From positions 124,001 through 188,000 of the forward strand of contig NZ_FLKM01000009.1 in assembly GCF_900086585.1 (NCBI RefSeq): DNA of 64,000 nucleotides, in the 5' to 3' direction. The stretch's first letter is position 1; the number at the start of each line of letters is the position of its first letter. The position numbers were made by a program, and so were the translations under genes. Below the pieces are notes generated by a model. It ran no database searches. It was not told where the DNA came from and worked only from the letters and a program-made list of their open reading frames with translations. The DNA is from Emergencia timonensis (lineage in GTDB: Bacteria; Bacillota; Clostridia; Peptostreptococcales; Anaerovoracaceae). Shown one piece after another: positions 11,853 through 20,803 of this stretch.

Positions 11853-13418
11853 ATGTTAATCAGTAGGATCATGAGAACCAATGTGGACGAGAAACGATTA
11901 GAACACCATATCTACGCCAGTCAGCTGGTATCCGATATCAATCCTAAGGGCATCAGGGATACGCAGAAGCTGGAAGTCCGCGACGAAAACGAAAAGAAAG
12001 TCGGTGAGATGAGAACCGCAGATCTGCTGTATTTGATCGAGGCGTCACAGAGACTGCATCTGAGCGATATCCTGGACAAGCTGGACGACGGTGTCATCGC
12101 TGTGGACGCTGAAGGCCGCATCTGTTTCGAGAACGAGGCATACAGCCGCATCGTCGGCGTGTCGGAACGAAAGACCATTGGCCGGAACCTGCATGTCGTA
12201 GAACCAGATGCCATCCTCCTAAAGGTCTTGGAAACGGGGGAGCCGATTTACCGCAACAGGCAGTTGATTCACTCTGTAGGGAAGTTTGTCGCCATGCGGA
12301 TTTATCCCATCGTAAAAAATGGAAAGATCAAGGGCGCTTATTCTATCTTTCAAGACGTCAGTGAGTTTGACAAGCTAAACCAGGAGTTTCACAGAATGGC
12401 GGGAATCGCTCGGGAGTACGGCAATCAGCTCAACGAAAAACAGTCCCTCAGCCATCTGAAAATCGTGCGCAGAAGCCCAGTCTATGATAAAGTGCTCGAC
12501 AAAGCTCTGACCATTGCAAATACCGATGCTTCTGTACTGATCAGAGGGGAAAGCGGCGTCGGCAAGGAAGTCATCACCAGGCTGATTCACGAAAACAGTC
12601 ATCGCAGCGGCAAACCGCTCATCACTGTAAACTGCGCAGCAATACCTGACAGCCTGATTGAGAGTGAACTTTTCGGCTACGAAGACGGCGCGTTTACGGG
12701 ATCGCGAAAGGGCGGCAAGCTGGGCAAATTTGAGCTGGCTCATGAGGGGACGCTTTTTCTCGATGAAATCGGAGATATGCCCTATGCCATGCAGGCGAAA
12801 CTGCTCAGGGCGTTGCAGGAGGGCGAGATAGAGAGAGTCGGCGGCAGTAAGAGTATCTCTGTAGATGTGCGAATTATCGCAGCGACCAATCAGAACCTGG
12901 AAGAAATGATCAAAGCAAAACAGTTCAGGCAGGATTTGTATTTCCGTCTCAATGTGGTCGGCATTACGGTGCCTCCGCTGCGGGAACGAAAAGAGGATAT
13001 CATCCCGTTAATCAATCACTTTCTGCAGAAAAACAATGAAAAGTACAAGAAACATATTTCAATCTCACCGGAAGCTTACCATCAATTTGAAGCGTATGAA
13101 TGGCCGGGCAACGTGAGGCAATTGCAGAATTACGTCGAGTCAATGGTCATCATGACGGATGAGGACGGCACTGTCAGGTCTGTACCGCTGGCGCTATATA
13201 AGAGTGAAAGCAGTCAGGATGTCTGCGAAGAGAGTCTGATCGATGACCTGCAAAACAGCTTTCTCCTTGAAGAGGTTTCCTTTGCAGAAGCAGTCAGACG
13301 TTATGAGCAGCGGTTGATCAGAGCCGCCGTCGAAAGCTGTGACGGGAATCGCGATCTGGCGATAAAGAAGCTGGGAATCAGCCGTAGAACTTTTTACAGA
13401 AAACTGCAGGATGAATAA
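11853..13418 (+). CDS. Sigma54-dependent transcriptional activator (PAS-AAA+-Fis)
   Basis: The 521-residue protein has a PAS-like sensor region (about 60-180), a sigma54-interaction AAA+ domain (about 205-440) and a C-terminal Fis-type helix-turn-helix (DGNRDLAIKKLGISRRTFYRKL). The AAA+ domain has Walker A GESGVGKE, the GAFTG loop that contacts sigma54, and Walker B LFLDEIGD. No phospho-receiver is present, so it probably senses a small molecule through PAS. ATG 11853 has AAAGGCGG 8 bases upstream; an upstream in-frame TTG at 11823 is less likely. A sigma54 promoter precedes both this gene and the following operon, which makes it the obvious regulator of that operon. Confidence 0.92.
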   Translation: MLISRIMRTNVDEKRLEHHIYASQLVSDINPKGIRDTQKLEVRDENEKKVGEMRTADLLYLIEASQRLHLSDILDKLDDGVIAVDAEGRICFENEAYSRIVGVSERKTIGRNLHVVEPDAILLKVLETGEPIYRNRQLIHSVGKFVAMRIYPIVKNGKIKGAYSIFQDVSEFDKLNQEFHRMAGIAREYGNQLNEKQSLSHLKIVRRSPVYDKVLDKALTIANTDASVLIRGESGVGKEVITRLIHENSHRSGKPLITVNCAAIPDSLIESELFGYEDGAFTGSRKGGKLGKFELAHEGTLFLDEIGDMPYAMQAKLLRALQEGEIERVGGSKSISVDVRIIAATNQNLEEMIKAKQFRQDLYFRLNVVGITVPPLRERKEDIIPLINHFLQKNNEKYKKHISISPEAYHQFEAYEWPGNVRQLQNYVESMVIMTDEDGTVRSVPLALYKSESSQDVCEESLIDDLQNSFLLEEVSFAEAVRRYEQRLIRAAVESCDGNRDLAIKKLGISRRTFYRKLQDE

Positions 13419-13432
13419 AGGTGTCAGAGATT

Positions 13433-13489
13433 ACACTGGTGTCAAATATGGCAATGAAAAGTGCCTTGTTTGACACCAGTGTCTTTTTT
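13433..13489 (+). terminator. Terminator of activator gene / long inverted repeat
   Basis: ACACTGGTGTCAAA (13433-13446) pairs perfectly with TTTGACACCAGTGT (13469-13482), with an inner GGCA/TGCC pair and a T run (13484-13489). The half site GGTGTCA also occurs just upstream at 13420, so the repeat might double as a binding site. Confidence 0.75.
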
Positions 13490-13971
13490 GGCACTATTTT
13501 TCTTGGGGAAAGTAGAATCTATGCAAGAAGCAGCAATCGGGGACAATAAAGTTAAACTTATATCTGCTGCCGTGTTGATGGTGACCCGGAAAACACATGA
13601 GATGAATTGACACGCCTTCATTCCACAAAAAGCGTGGCATGGTGGCACAAAACGCTGCCCATGTCCGCATTTCCGCCTTCATTCTTGTTTTTATTAAGTT
13701 TACTGGCGCTACTCCCTTTGCAAACACTGGATTTCCTCTACAAAGACTGCCATATAAGGAATTATATGGAATAATCTGATCAAAACCCGTTGGATAAAAG
13801 GGCGAATGTCTTTAAAATCGGTCGGATTTTTCTCCTGCGCGCAAGTACAAAGCCAGAACTCAAAAATGAAGGCGGATTGGTTTACCATAATCAAAAAAAG
13901 TGCAAGTAACGGTCAGAAAAATGAAAATGAAGGCGCAAATGTTTTTATGCGTTTGCCGTGGGAAGATCTCT
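13490..13971. promoter_or_regulatory. Regulatory intergenic region with candidate enhancer sites
   Basis: No supported gene lies in this stretch. Two perfect inverted repeats sit at distances suited to activator binding: CCATATAA-ggaa-TTATATGG (13750-13769) and AAAATC-ggtcg-GATTTT (13814-13830), roughly 215 and 155 bases upstream of the -12 element of the operon promoter. Either could be the upstream activating sequence for the PAS-AAA+-Fis protein; this is inference. Confidence 0.4.
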
Positions 13972-13986
13972 TGGCACACTTGTTGC
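13972..13986 (+). promoter_or_regulatory. Sigma54 (-24/-12) promoter of the AcnX operon
   Basis: TGGCACACTTGTTGC is a near-consensus sigma54 promoter: TGGCAC at -24, TTGC at -12, and the GG to GC register of 12 bases. The predicted transcription start falls near 13998, just before the ribosome binding site AAAGGAG of the AcnX gene. Confidence 0.85.
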
Positions 13987-14028
13987 GTTTATAGTGAGTA
14001 GAGATCAGAGAAAGGAGTTGTGAATACG

Positions 14029-15279
14029 ATGACGTTACAATTAACGCCGCAGCAACAGAACATACTGGACGGAAACGAAGGTCCGGCACGGAAACTGGCG
14101 ATGGAAATCCTGGTAAAGGTTGGAGAGGGGTTTGGCGCGCAAAGGCTGATTCCAATCCAAAGTGTACATTTGGTATTGCACGCATACAAGAGCGCTTTTG
14201 ATGCTGGCGTAGAAGCGGCAGAACGAATCGCCGATATGGGCGGCAGATTCTCCGTCCCGACTACCATAGATCCTTACGGAATGGATGCGGAGGACTGGGA
14301 AGGCGCAAAAACGCCAAAAGAATACGCGGTCATGCAGAAGAGATTAGAAGCGGCGGTAAACCGATTGGGGGTGATTCCCGTGTGGACCTGCACGCCGTAT
14401 TATGGATTCAACATGCCGAAGTTCGGCGAAAACGTAGCCTGGTCAGAATCCAGTGCGGTTGCCTTTGCCAATACAGTCCTCGGCGCCAGAACGAATAGAC
14501 AAGCAGCCATAGTTGACATCTGCTGCGGCATTCTGGGACTTGCTCCGGAAGTGGGGCTGCATCTTGCGGAGGAGCGGCGAGGACAGGTATTGATAGACCT
14601 CAGAATGGATAGACCGTTGCAGGCTTGGGAATATCCGGCTCTTGGATTCAGGCTGGGGCAACTCTTAGGAAATCGTATCGGAGTAGTAGTCGGTATGTTG
14701 GGAACCCCTGATACGGAAGAACTTAAGGCATTATGTGCGGCGGCAGCAGCTTCAGGGTCTGTAGCGCTTCTCCATATAGTGGGTATTACCCCAGAAGCGA
14801 GAACTCTGGAAGAAGCCTTTGGCGGCAACCGCCCGCAGGAGACGATTGCATTTACAGAAAAGGATTTACTGGAAACAAGAGAGAAGATGAATACACATAA
14901 GGGGAAAAATGTCGATATTGTAGCGCTTGGATGTCCCCATTACACCATCAATGAAATCATTACTGTGCAAAAACTGCTGCGCGGACGCAGGGTGAGCGAC
15001 GGCGTTGCCATGTGGATTTATGCAAATTCTGCCGCTATCGCCCTGGCAGAGAAAATGGGCATTCGAGAGGAACTGGAAGGTCTGGGCATTACAATCAGAG
15101 CAGAAACCTGCATGATCATCTCGCCTATTGCGGAGTGGGGGTTCAAGGTGATGATGACGGATTCCGGCAAGTGCGTACATTATGGGCCGATGGAATGCGG
15201 AACGGAAATGGTCTTCGGCAGCGCAGAGGAGTGCGTGGAATCGGCAGTTTGCGGACATGTCTGGACAAAGGAGGCGTAA
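14029..15279 (+). CDS. Aconitase X catalytic (large) subunit
   Basis: The protein (416 residues) matches the AcnX/DUF521 family of Fe-S (de)hydratases. It has TCTPY near the first cluster Cys, AWSESSAVAFANTVLGARTN, the GCPH motif and the TCMIISP Cys region. Known members are cis-3-hydroxyproline dehydratase in bacteria and phosphomevalonate dehydratase in archaea. The small swivel domain is a separate gene immediately downstream, as in two-subunit AcnX. ATG 14029 sits a workable distance from AAAGGAG; GTG 14020 is too close. The neighbouring HMG-CoA reductase and lyase-like genes suggest mevalonate or anhydromevalonate chemistry rather than hydroxyproline; the substrate is unproven. Confidence 0.88.
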   Translation: MTLQLTPQQQNILDGNEGPARKLAMEILVKVGEGFGAQRLIPIQSVHLVLHAYKSAFDAGVEAAERIADMGGRFSVPTTIDPYGMDAEDWEGAKTPKEYAVMQKRLEAAVNRLGVIPVWTCTPYYGFNMPKFGENVAWSESSAVAFANTVLGARTNRQAAIVDICCGILGLAPEVGLHLAEERRGQVLIDLRMDRPLQAWEYPALGFRLGQLLGNRIGVVVGMLGTPDTEELKALCAAAAASGSVALLHIVGITPEARTLEEAFGGNRPQETIAFTEKDLLETREKMNTHKGKNVDIVALGCPHYTINEIITVQKLLRGRRVSDGVAMWIYANSAAIALAEKMGIREELEGLGITIRAETCMIISPIAEWGFKVMMTDSGKCVHYGPMECGTEMVFGSAEECVESAVCGHVWTKEA

Positions 15280-15282
15280 AAG

Positions 15283-15729
15283 ATGAAAGTATATAAAGGC
15301 CGCACTGTCGTAGGCGGCGGCGCCGTGACGGGTAAAGCCCTGGTATCAAAGATGCCATTTGGGTTCTTCGGCGGCGTCAATCCGAAAACCGGAATTGTTA
15401 TCGATCAATGGCATGATTTATACGGCGAGAGCATCAAAGATAAGATCCTCATATATCCAGAAGGGAGAGGATCGACGGTAGGCGCTGCCATTATCCTGGA
15501 ACTGGCCAGATGCGGCTGCGCACCGAAGGCGATTCTCTTTAATGACAGCGAAATTATCACAGCGACTGGCGGCATTCTCTCCGAAAAATTCTACAGCAAA
15601 GAAATACCGATGATGGACCGATTTGCATGTGATGTCACAAAGAAGATCAAAACAGGAGATATCGTCAGGGTCAATCCGCCGGAAGACACCATAGAGGTAA
15701 TGGAGGGAGCAATAGATGAAGACGAGTAA
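15283..15729 (+). CDS. Aconitase X swivel (small) subunit
   Basis: The 148-residue protein fits the DUF126/aconitase X swivel domain. It starts with GRTVVGGGAVTGKALVS, where the active-site Ser/Gly-rich loop lies, and contains the ILIYPEGRGSTVGAAIILEL segment characteristic of the family. It closes over the catalytic subunit encoded 3 bases upstream. Its 3' end overlaps the HMG-CoA reductase gene by 14 bases, which argues for coordinated expression of dehydratase and reductase. Confidence 0.9.
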   Translation: MKVYKGRTVVGGGAVTGKALVSKMPFGFFGGVNPKTGIVIDQWHDLYGESIKDKILIYPEGRGSTVGAAIILELARCGCAPKAILFNDSEIITATGGILSEKFYSKEIPMMDRFACDVTKKIKTGDIVRVNPPEDTIEVMEGAIDEDE

Positions 15730-16987
15730 ATACAGCGGTTTCTATAAATTGAGTGGTACAGATCGCTTAAATGAGGTGGCTGATTTTGCAGCGCTGACAG
15801 AGGGCGAGAAGGAGATGCTCCGCCGAGACGGTGCGCTGAGTCTGAAAGAAGCAGACCGGATGATTGAAAACGCCATCGGCATCATGCCGATTCCCTTGGG
15901 CGTCGCAGTGAATTTCTGTATCAATGGAAAAGACTACTTGATTCCCATGGCGACGGAGGAACCCTCTGTGATTGCCGCCGCCAGCAATATGGCGAGAATC
16001 TGCAGGGCTGATGGCGGCTTTCGGACTTCTAACACCGGAGCTGTGATGATTGCACAGATCCAGGCTGCCTATGTGAGCGACGTATACGCGGCGAGACTGA
16101 AGATTTTGGAAAAGAGAGAAGCCTTAATCAGGGCGGCCAACGAGAAAGATCCGCTTCTCGTTCAGATGGGTGGTGGCATGAAGGATCTGGATGTGAGAAT
16201 TGTCGAATCGGGACTTGGGAAGATGGTGATTACACATATCCTGGTGGACACAAGAGATGCCATGGGAGCCAATACCGTCAATACGATGGCAGAAGCACTG
16301 GCGCCTATGATCGAGAACCTGACAGGAGGGAAAGTTTATCTGCGAATTTTGTCCAATCTGGCCGACCAAAGACTTGCCAGAGCGAGAGTGGAAATCGATC
16401 AGGAAAAGCTGGGTGGGGAAGCTGTGGTAGATGGAATCATCTCCGCCTACGCCTTTGCCGCGGCAGATCCCTACAGGGCGGCAACGCACAACAAGGGGAT
16501 TATGAACGGCATCGATGCAGTGGTTTTGGCGACAGGTAACGATACCAGAGCCATCGAATCCGGTGCCCATGCTTATGCTGCGAGAACAGGGGCTTACACG
16601 ACGCTGACCACTTGGGAAAAGACGGCAGGCGGCAATTTAGTGGGAACCATTGAACTGCCTATGGCTGTCGGTCTGGTGGGCGGTGCCACGAAGGTACATC
16701 CGGTGGCGAAGCTGGCCGTTAAAATTTTGGGCGTCCAATCCGCTTTGGAGCTGGGTGAGGTAATTGCCTGCGTCGGCCTGGCACAGAACCTGGGCGCGAT
16801 GAAGGCACTGGCCACAGAAGGTATTCAGCGGGGACATATGTCGCTCCATGCAAAAAATGTAGCTGCCATGGCAGGTGTTCCACAGGATATGGCGGATGCA
16901 GTCATACAGCAGATGGTCGAAGAAAAAGCAGTCCGCATCGATCGGGCGAAAGAAATCATGGAAGAACTCGAAGGCAAGACGAAATAA
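15716..16987 (+). CDS. mvaA: Class II (degradative) HMG-CoA reductase
   Basis: This 423-residue enzyme belongs to the class II reductases, which in mevalonate catabolism oxidise mevalonate plus CoA to HMG-CoA, usually with NAD+. Catalytic residues are in place: Glu in TEEPSV (about 81-82), Lys260 in HNKGIMNG, Asp276 in GNDTRAIESG and His378 in GHMSLHAKN on the mobile flap. There are no membrane segments. Class II enzymes also serve biosynthesis in some Firmicutes, but no other mevalonate-pathway biosynthetic gene is in the window and the sigma54 operon context favours catabolism. ATG 15716 follows GGAGGGAGC inside the preceding gene. Confidence 0.92.
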   Translation: MKTSKYSGFYKLSGTDRLNEVADFAALTEGEKEMLRRDGALSLKEADRMIENAIGIMPIPLGVAVNFCINGKDYLIPMATEEPSVIAAASNMARICRADGGFRTSNTGAVMIAQIQAAYVSDVYAARLKILEKREALIRAANEKDPLLVQMGGGMKDLDVRIVESGLGKMVITHILVDTRDAMGANTVNTMAEALAPMIENLTGGKVYLRILSNLADQRLARARVEIDQEKLGGEAVVDGIISAYAFAAADPYRAATHNKGIMNGIDAVVLATGNDTRAIESGAHAYAARTGAYTTLTTWEKTAGGNLVGTIELPMAVGLVGGATKVHPVAKLAVKILGVQSALELGEVIACVGLAQNLGAMKALATEGIQRGHMSLHAKNVAAMAGVPQDMADAVIQQMVEEKAVRIDRAKEIMEELEGKTK

Positions 16988-17007
16988 AGACAGAAAGGAT
17001 GTTGACC

Positions 17008-17982
17008 ATGGAGAAAATAGATCATATTGATATCCTGGATGTGACTTTGCGAGACGGGCTGCAGCATGAGGAAATTTTTGTTCCCACAGAGGCCAAACTG
17101 TACATCGCGAACCAGCTTATCGGCGCAGGATTTAAACATATCGAGGTCGGAAGTTTTAGTCATGTGAAATACGTGCCCCAGTTCAGAGATATCGAGGATG
17201 TTTTGGAGAATTTGCCCAAACGGGACGACGTAGAATATACCGTTCTCGCTTTGAATACCAAAGCCTGCGAGCGTGTAGCAGCCGCTCTCGACAAGGGAGC
17301 GAAAATTGACCGCGTACTATGCGGACAGCTTGCGACCAGTGAAGCCTATGCGCGTAAGAATATGAATAGAACTCATGAAGAACTGTTCGCGGAAGCCAAG
17401 CGGAATGTGAAGCTTCTGCACAGCGTTGGCGTGAAGAAAGTCTTTGCCAACGTAGGCACCATATTCGGCTGCCCGGTACAGGGAGCAGTTCCTTTAAAAA
17501 CCGCCTATGAATTCTGCGACAGAGTTTTTGATTTAGGCTTTGACGAAATTGAACACTCTGATACAGAAGGGACGGCGGCGCCGGATGCCGTTTATGAATA
17601 CTTTACAAAGATATTTTCTTTCTATCCGGACAGCCGAATGCACAGCTTTCATGTACACGACGTAAGAGGCATGGGACTGGCTGCGTATTATGCGGCTATG
17701 GAGGCCGGTGTAACAGCCTTTGACTGCACTTTGGGCGGAATCGGCGGCCAGGTAGCCAACATCGTTGACAAAGTTCCTTGCAAAGGTACGGGAGACTATT
17801 ATTATAACGACTGCCGCACAGGCCTGGTAGAAACCTGCGACTTCGCAGGAATGCTGGATATCATGAAAATTGACACTGGGATTGATACGGAAAAGACAAT
17901 CAAAATATGCAACATGTTGGAGAAGATTTTGGGCAGAAGATTAGACTCGTACCTGGCGGCTTTGGCGAGACAGGTTATATAA
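17008..17982 (+). CDS. HMG-CoA lyase-like DRE-TIM metallolyase
   Basis: The 324-residue TIM-barrel protein has the DVTLRDGLQHEE motif (metal-binding Asp and catalytic Arg) and HVHD metal ligands near FHVHDVRGMGLAAYYAAMEAG, as in HMG-CoA lyase, which cleaves HMG-CoA to acetoacetate and acetyl-CoA. The canonical catalytic Cys in the GGLGGCP loop is absent; this protein reads GGIGGQ, followed by a longer loop with other Cys residues. The product is therefore best called lyase-like: a divergent lyase, or an enzyme for a related substrate. ATG 17008 is chosen because AAAGG lies 9 bases upstream; ATG 16999 abuts the site. Confidence 0.78.
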   Translation: MEKIDHIDILDVTLRDGLQHEEIFVPTEAKLYIANQLIGAGFKHIEVGSFSHVKYVPQFRDIEDVLENLPKRDDVEYTVLALNTKACERVAAALDKGAKIDRVLCGQLATSEAYARKNMNRTHEELFAEAKRNVKLLHSVGVKKVFANVGTIFGCPVQGAVPLKTAYEFCDRVFDLGFDEIEHSDTEGTAAPDAVYEYFTKIFSFYPDSRMHSFHVHDVRGMGLAAYYAAMEAGVTAFDCTLGGIGGQVANIVDKVPCKGTGDYYYNDCRTGLVETCDFAGMLDIMKIDTGIDTEKTIKICNMLEKILGRRLDSYLAALARQVI

Positions 17983-18032
17983 AAGAAAGTAGAAATAGTT
18001 GTTGCAGAAATGATGATAACAAGGAGAGAATT

Positions 18033-19694
18033 ATGAAAAAGAAGTTTAAGAAGTTACTGGCAGTAGTAACAGCGGCGGCAATGCTGGTTTCCTTATCTGC
18101 CTGCGGCGGAGGAGACAAGGACAGCGGCACAGAGACGAAAGGCAAGGACTCTGTAACCTTTAATATCGACTGGCCGGCGGCCATCGACCCTGGCGTGGGG
18201 AGCAAGTCGGCAGATACCATCGCCATGCTCAATCTCTACGATAGTCTGACCTATCCCAACACGGACGGTTCGGTAGAGCCGCTTTTGGCAGAGAAATGGG
18301 ACGTCAATGACAGCAGTACAGAGTATACCTTCCATCTGAATAAAGACGCCAAGTTCCACAGCGGAAACCCGGTGAAGGCCAGCGATGTCAAGTTCAGTAT
18401 GGACAGGCTGGTTACCATGGGCGAAGGTTACGCTTACCTGTTCACGGATCTGCTGAAATCTACGGAAGCAGTTGATGATCAGACTGTGAAATTCACTCTG
18501 CATTCGCCTTCGGGCACTTTTCCTAACATGCTGATCAGGCTTTATGTTCTGGAAGAGGATCTGGTCATGAAAAACCTGGATACCAGCAAAGACACGTATG
18601 GCGATAAGGGTGACTATGGGAAAAAGTGGCTGCAGACCAACGATGCCGGTTCTGGACCATATAAGGTGAAGGAGATGCGTACGGAGGACTCTCTGACCAT
18701 GGAAAAGAACGAGGATTACTGGCAGGGCTGGGATGAATATGCCGGCGCACCGGCCACCGCAGTGATGATGGGAAATCTTGATGGCACCACAGTGCGCACC
18801 ATGATTACGAGAAATGAGTTGGATCTGACTGACGATACCCAGACAAACGAATCCCTGGAGGCCATGACAAAGGCCGATGGCGTAGAGCTGGTGAGGACGC
18901 AGACCGGCAACAATTTCAATATCGCACTGAACACAAAATCGGCGCCGACCGACGATATCCACGTCAGAAAGGCCATGGCGTATGCCCTCGATTATGAGCA
19001 GGTATGTGAGAGCATCTATCCGGGAAGTACAAAAGCCACCGGACCGATTCTGGCTGGCATCGCGGGCTCACTGGACAGCAATCCATATGCTTATGATCTG
19101 GATAAAGCCAAAGCAGAACTGAAACAGTCCAAGTATTACGATGACTTAATCAGTGGAAAGAAGAAAATCACCCTGACCTATTGTTCAGAGGGTGGAGATA
19201 ACCAGGAGAAGTTAGCGCTGCTGATGCAGTCGGGACTTGACAAGATCGGCGTCACTTGTGAAATCGCCGGAAAACCTTTTGCAACCATGATGACCGACGC
19301 GGCGACCGTAGAAACCACACCCAATGCAGCCTTCGTAGTATTTGCCGGTCCATACCTGGATGGCGGCGTGTTCCTAAAATCCCGATATCACTCATCCTCC
19401 TGCGGTTCCTGGGAGCAGATGGAATGGCTGCAGAGCGACAAAATCGACAAGGAAATTACCGATGCCATGGCTATTGCTGACGAAGAGGAAAGAACCGCAG
19501 CATATGAAAAGATTTCTGAAGAACTGATCGACCTGTGTCCTACCATCTGGGTAGGCGATATCGCCTCTAGTTTTGCTTACAGATCAGACAATATTGTCAA
19601 ACTCCCAGTAGCAGAAAAATTCGCTTCAGGAGAGCCCTTCGTATACGCTGGCGGGTACTCTTACTATTTGAGAGAATTCGAAGTGAAAAAATAG
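18033..19694 (+). CDS. ABC transporter substrate-binding lipoprotein (OppA/DppA type)
   Basis: The 553-residue protein has a lipoprotein signal (MKKKFKKLL...SLSAC, lipidated Cys24). It continues with the SBP_bac_5 fold: the EPLLAEKWDVND region, then YTFHLNKDAKFHSGNPVKASDVKFS, a standard family signature. It would capture an oligopeptide-like, nickel-like or amphiphilic organic ligand outside the membrane. ATG 18033 has AAGGAGAG upstream. Its place between the mevalonate-type enzymes and the permeases suggests that it binds the operon's substrate. Confidence 0.9.
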   Translation: MKKKFKKLLAVVTAAAMLVSLSACGGGDKDSGTETKGKDSVTFNIDWPAAIDPGVGSKSADTIAMLNLYDSLTYPNTDGSVEPLLAEKWDVNDSSTEYTFHLNKDAKFHSGNPVKASDVKFSMDRLVTMGEGYAYLFTDLLKSTEAVDDQTVKFTLHSPSGTFPNMLIRLYVLEEDLVMKNLDTSKDTYGDKGDYGKKWLQTNDAGSGPYKVKEMRTEDSLTMEKNEDYWQGWDEYAGAPATAVMMGNLDGTTVRTMITRNELDLTDDTQTNESLEAMTKADGVELVRTQTGNNFNIALNTKSAPTDDIHVRKAMAYALDYEQVCESIYPGSTKATGPILAGIAGSLDSNPYAYDLDKAKAELKQSKYYDDLISGKKKITLTYCSEGGDNQEKLALLMQSGLDKIGVTCEIAGKPFATMMTDAATVETTPNAAFVVFAGPYLDGGVFLKSRYHSSSCGSWEQMEWLQSDKIDKEITDAMAIADEEERTAAYEKISEELIDLCPTIWVGDIASSFAYRSDNIVKLPVAEKFASGEPFVYAGGYSYYLREFEVKK

Positions 19695-19722
19695 CGGCTC
19701 TATATAAAAGCAGAACGTCTGC

Positions 19723-19751
19723 GGAGGGAATCGAACCTGTTGATTCCCTCC
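19723..19751 (+). promoter_or_regulatory. Intercistronic hairpin between binding protein and permease
   Basis: GGAGGGAATC (19723-19732) pairs perfectly with GATTCCCTCC (19742-19751). No T run follows, so it is unlikely to be a full terminator. Such hairpins often protect the binding-protein mRNA and give it higher expression than the permease genes; here that is inference. Confidence 0.6.
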
Positions 19752-19772
19752 CCAAATTACAAAGGAGGGTCT

Positions 19773-20780
19773 ATGGCTATTAAACTTATAAAACGGATAT
19801 TTTCCTATATCCTGGTGCTGTTTGGCCTATCGGTCTTAATTTTTGTCATCGTCAGGGTGATGCCTGGGGATACTGCGCGGATGGCGCTGGGGGCCAGAGC
19901 GCCTGAATCGGCTGTTGCTGCTTTGAGCCAGGAGATGCGCCTGGACCAGCCCATCGTCGTGCAGTACGGTTACTGGCTAAAAGATATGGTAAGTGGAGAT
20001 TTTGGTGAGTCCATCATTACCAAGCGGCCGGTATCGGAGGATATCATGAGCTATCTGCCTGCAACTGCGGAGCTGGCGATTATCGCAGCCCTGCTGCTCA
20101 TCATTTTCGGACTGATACTCGGCGTCATTTCCACCAAGTATGCTGGAAAGTGGCAGGATGCGATCATCAGGGTATCTTCTTATTTTGGAATCGTGGCGCC
20201 AGCCTTCTTATGGGCGGTGTTTGCCATGCTGGTATTTGCCTATATCTTTCCGATATTGCCCATATCAGGACGCATCAGCGCAGGGTTCAGTCCGCCGCCA
20301 AACGTGACCGGCATGTATGTTTTGGACTACATATTGGCAGGGGATCTGGCGGGAGCCTGGGACGCGTTCAAGCATATCATCATGCCGTCTGTCGTCCTGT
20401 CTTTTGCCGGTATCAGCCAGGCTGCCAGAATCACTCGTTCCAGCATGATTGAAAATACGGAAAAGCCTTATGCCTTTGCAGAGAGAGCCTACGGCATTCC
20501 CGAAAATAAGATTTTGTTCAAATACCTGCTCAAGCCGTCGATGAATTCCACCATTACCACCATGTCACTGGATATTGCAGGCATTTTTGGCAGCGCTTAT
20601 CTGGTAGAGCAGATCTTCGGTTTTCCGGGCCTCTCAAACTACGGCCTGCAGGCGATGATGAACAAAGACGTATTTGCCGTTTCGGCGGTCATCATGGTGG
20701 ACGGCTTGATCATACTGGTCTTCAACATCATCTCTGATATGGTCATACGCTGGCTTGATCCGCGGGCGAGGTTGTCATAA
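19773..20780 (+). CDS. ABC transporter permease (DppB/OppB type)
   Basis: The 335-residue protein begins MAIKLIKRIFSYILVLFGLSVLIF, the usual first membrane helix of OppB-like permeases. Several further membrane helices and the cytoplasmic coupling-helix region (ITRSSMIENTEKPYAFAERAYGIPENKI) follow. ATG 19773 has AAAGGAGGG 5 bases upstream; earlier in-frame codons lack a ribosome site. It pairs with the next gene to form the channel. Confidence 0.92.
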   Translation: MAIKLIKRIFSYILVLFGLSVLIFVIVRVMPGDTARMALGARAPESAVAALSQEMRLDQPIVVQYGYWLKDMVSGDFGESIITKRPVSEDIMSYLPATAELAIIAALLLIIFGLILGVISTKYAGKWQDAIIRVSSYFGIVAPAFLWAVFAMLVFAYIFPILPISGRISAGFSPPPNVTGMYVLDYILAGDLAGAWDAFKHIIMPSVVLSFAGISQAARITRSSMIENTEKPYAFAERAYGIPENKILFKYLLKPSMNSTITTMSLDIAGIFGSAYLVEQIFGFPGLSNYGLQAMMNKDVFAVSAVIMVDGLIILVFNIISDMVIRWLDPRARLS

Positions 20781-20803
20781 CGAACGGAAAGGAGAACAAA
20801 AAA

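Noticed and set aside
13806..13994. 62-residue ORF before the AcnX operon
   Set aside because: It runs into the sigma54 promoter, has no ribosome site and no similarity.
15012..15296. 94-residue plus-strand ORF overlapping AcnX
   Set aside because: It is a shadow frame of the AcnX large subunit gene without a family match.
18093..18962. 289-residue ORF on the minus strand
   Set aside because: It is antisense to the substrate-binding lipoprotein gene, which has clear domains; the minus frame has none.
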